Shown here piece by piece: positions 62,839 to 64,000 of a DNA stretch of 64,000 bases. The stretch spans positions 1,802,424 through 1,866,423 of the forward strand of contig NZ_LMNV01000002.1 of NCBI RefSeq assembly GCF_001423105.1, in the 5' to 3' direction. Every line of letters begins with the position of its first letter. Within the stretch, counting starts at the first letter, position 1. Source of the stretch: Frondihabitans sp. Leaf304 (GTDB lineage: Bacteria; Actinomycetota; Actinomycetes; Actinomycetales; Microbacteriaceae). The notes under the pieces were generated by a model. It was not told the origin of the DNA, ran no database searches, and saw only the letters and a list, made by a program, of their open reading frames with translations. The translations under genes were made by a program, and so were the position numbers.

Positions 62839-63684
62839 GTGCCTAAGTCCACTGACAACTACCGGCCGAAATTGCCTGAACGCGATTGGGCAGCCATTGC
62901 CCCCTACGTACACGACTTGGTCGCGCGCGCCGAACCCGTGGTGGTCTACAGCAGTGCCGAGCTGTACCCAGCCGTCGCGCGGCTGGCACACTACGCCTTC
63001 ATCAAGCACATCCCATTGAACGATGCGGACGTTCTCGCGCCGCGGACCCTTGAACGCTTCATTCAGGTCTATCTGGCGGAGTACACGCCGGGCAGCAAGA
63101 GCACGATGCGTGCCCGCATTCGGCGAGTCGCCGAGGCGATTCTCGGCGGGAGCACCTCCGACCTGATTCGGACCTTCGCTAAGACAGAGGCATCCCGCCC
63201 ATACTCAGCGAAGGACATCAGCCTGCTTCGGGCCTGGGCGCGGTCGATGCAAAACGATGACCTGACGAGCTCCTCCGGGGCATTGCTGGCCCTGGGCTTC
63301 GGAGCAGGTCTGACCGGCGCCGAGATTATCCGCCAACGCATTGAGGACGTGTCCCTGTCCGAGCGGGCCGTTATCGTCCGGGGGAAGAAATCGCGCGCGG
63401 TCCCCCTTAATGGCGTCTGGGTAGAGCTTCTGACCGTGCGGCACAAAATTCTCTCGGGAACCGGGTGGGCATTCCGCACGGGTCAGCAGGGGACGAACCA
63501 GAATCTCATCACGGACTTCGTCGCCCGGTCCGGACCACAGGTACCGTTGACCACCCGGCGAATGCGCGCGACCTGGCTCGTCGGGCATCTTGATGCCGGC
63601 ACACGGCTGAAGCCTCTACTTAGGATGGCGGGCCTGGAGTCTGCCGAGGCTCTCGACAACGTCCTGCCGTTCGCCGAAGACTAA
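62839..63684 (+). CDS. Tyrosine-recombinase-fold protein, probably catalytically degenerate
   Basis: 281 residues from GTG 62839 (GGAAGGA nine bases upstream); GTG 62806 is the frame's first start. The C-terminal part has FGAGLTGAEIIRQRIEDVSLSERAVIVRGKKSRAVPL, the pattern of an integrase core, in which the usual first catalytic Arg (GLR) is a Thr. The segment TTRRMRATWLVGHLDAGTRLKPLLRMAGLESAEAL keeps one Arg but lacks the LGH His motif, and no catalytic Tyr is seen at the end. It may be a DNA-binding accessory or a dead integrase. Confidence 0.65.
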   Translation: MPKSTDNYRPKLPERDWAAIAPYVHDLVARAEPVVVYSSAELYPAVARLAHYAFIKHIPLNDADVLAPRTLERFIQVYLAEYTPGSKSTMRARIRRVAEAILGGSTSDLIRTFAKTEASRPYSAKDISLLRAWARSMQNDDLTSSSGALLALGFGAGLTGAEIIRQRIEDVSLSERAVIVRGKKSRAVPLNGVWVELLTVRHKILSGTGWAFRTGQQGTNQNLITDFVARSGPQVPLTTRRMRATWLVGHLDAGTRLKPLLRMAGLESAEALDNVLPFAED

Positions 63685-63797
63685 ATGCACGGGTCGCGAG
63701 ACGATCCTCTGGAACCAGCGCGACACGCCCGGGTTGTTCCTACGAAAAGGATCCTTGAGCTGGGATTTTGCCCTCCAGATGCATCAGCCGGATTTCT

Positions 63798-63807
63798 CCG
63801 CGCATAG
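63798..63807 (+). promoter_or_regulatory. CCGCGCATAG motif
   Basis: Plus-strand copy of the recurring motif, ending seven bases before ATG 63815, as in the methyltransferase gene. Confidence 0.5.
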
Positions 63808-63814
63808 GTCCACC

Positions 63815-64000
63815 ATGACCGACGCAACCCGACGCACCACTCCAGCCCCGACCAGCTCTTCCCAAAACCCCATCGCTGTAGCACACTCTGCTCATAGAAA
63901 CGAGCACAACACGCGGTTGGTCGAGGAGGCGCTGATGAAAATGCACCGCAGCCGCACCGCGCGCGCCGAAACCTGGACGGCCATCCGGAACCTGCTGACC
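63815..64000 (+). CDS. Partial protein, start only
   Basis: ATG 63815 (MTDATRRTTPAPTSSSQNP...) runs in frame to the window end. From about residue 35 (NTRLVEEALMKMHRSRTARAETWTAIRNLL) it looks helical. The start may instead be ATG 63935 region (63934, GAGGAGG upstream). No family can be given from 62 residues. Confidence 0.5.
   Translation, partial: MTDATRRTTPAPTSSSQNPIAVAHSAHRNEHNTRLVEEALMKMHRSRTARAETWTAIRNLLT
63888..63906. repeat. 19-base inverted repeat, copy 2
   Basis: CTGCTCATAGAAACGAGCA, complement of copy 1 with one mismatch. It lies inside the start of the partial gene. Confidence 0.6.

Overview
The window is high-GC DNA from an actinobacterium, most likely a member of the Microbacteriaceae. 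This rests on a mycothiol-type glycosyltransferase (mshA-like), an LAXTG-type cell-wall sorting signal, GTG/TTG starts and tightly overlapping ATGA/GTGA gene junctions. It falls into a chromosomal part (1 to about 17.0 kb) and an accessory part (about 17.1 kb to the end).

Chromosomal part: the tail of a sortase-anchored surface protein, a DUF429 protein, a GNAT acetyltransferase, the glycogen debranching enzyme GlgX, an MshA-like glycosyltransferase, cardiolipin synthase, an ABC-F ATPase broken by one in-frame amber codon, a toxin-antitoxin-like pair whose toxin is frameshifted, a TetR regulator, a methyltransferase, an exported esterase, a large exported nuclease, a small membrane protein and a HAD phosphatase. 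Long imperfect inverted repeats sit between several of these genes.

Accessory part, left arm (17.1-30.1 kb): a run of five perfect stem-loops at the boundary, then a GNAT protein, a HEPN/RES-domain toxin-like protein, a large protein with a PD-(D/E)xK nuclease domain, a three-gene overlapping operon that reads as an ABC-three-component (ABC-3C) conflict system (nuclease effector, middle component, ABC ATPase), and several small or unknown proteins. A recurring CCGCGCATAG motif stands before several genes here and also in the right arm, which suggests that both arms belong to one older element.

Island (30,122-56,929): a 26.8-kb segment bounded by IS21-type inverted ends (TGACTATG...CATAGTCA) and a 6-bp direct repeat, CGGCCG. 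istA and istB lie at the left end, but the matching right end is 24 kb away. Between them are an arsenic module (arsN-like, arsR, arsO-like, an arsR-arsC fusion, an aquaglyceroporin, an FAD reductase, arsC, ynfA), a zinc/cadmium-type module (two CDF-type transporters and a SmtB/ArsR regulator), a copper-like module with two CsoR-type operators (permease, M23 peptidase, DUF305 and DUF6153-like proteins), a second CDF/ArsR pair, a nested TniA/TniB/resolvase transposition module, a TDT transporter with a LysR regulator, and an operon that looks designed for fluoride tolerance (universal stress protein, phosphoglycerate mutase, two CrcB fluoride channels, pyrophosphatase, then enolase). A second serine resolvase lies next to the right end.

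Accessory part, right arm (56.9-64.0 kb): a phage-type adenine methyltransferase, a winged-helix protein, a chain of small overlapping genes, two paralogous HTH proteins, and an integrase-like protein that seems to lack most tyrosine-recombinase catalytic residues and is flanked by inverted 19-bp repeats. A new gene starts at the right edge and runs out of the window.
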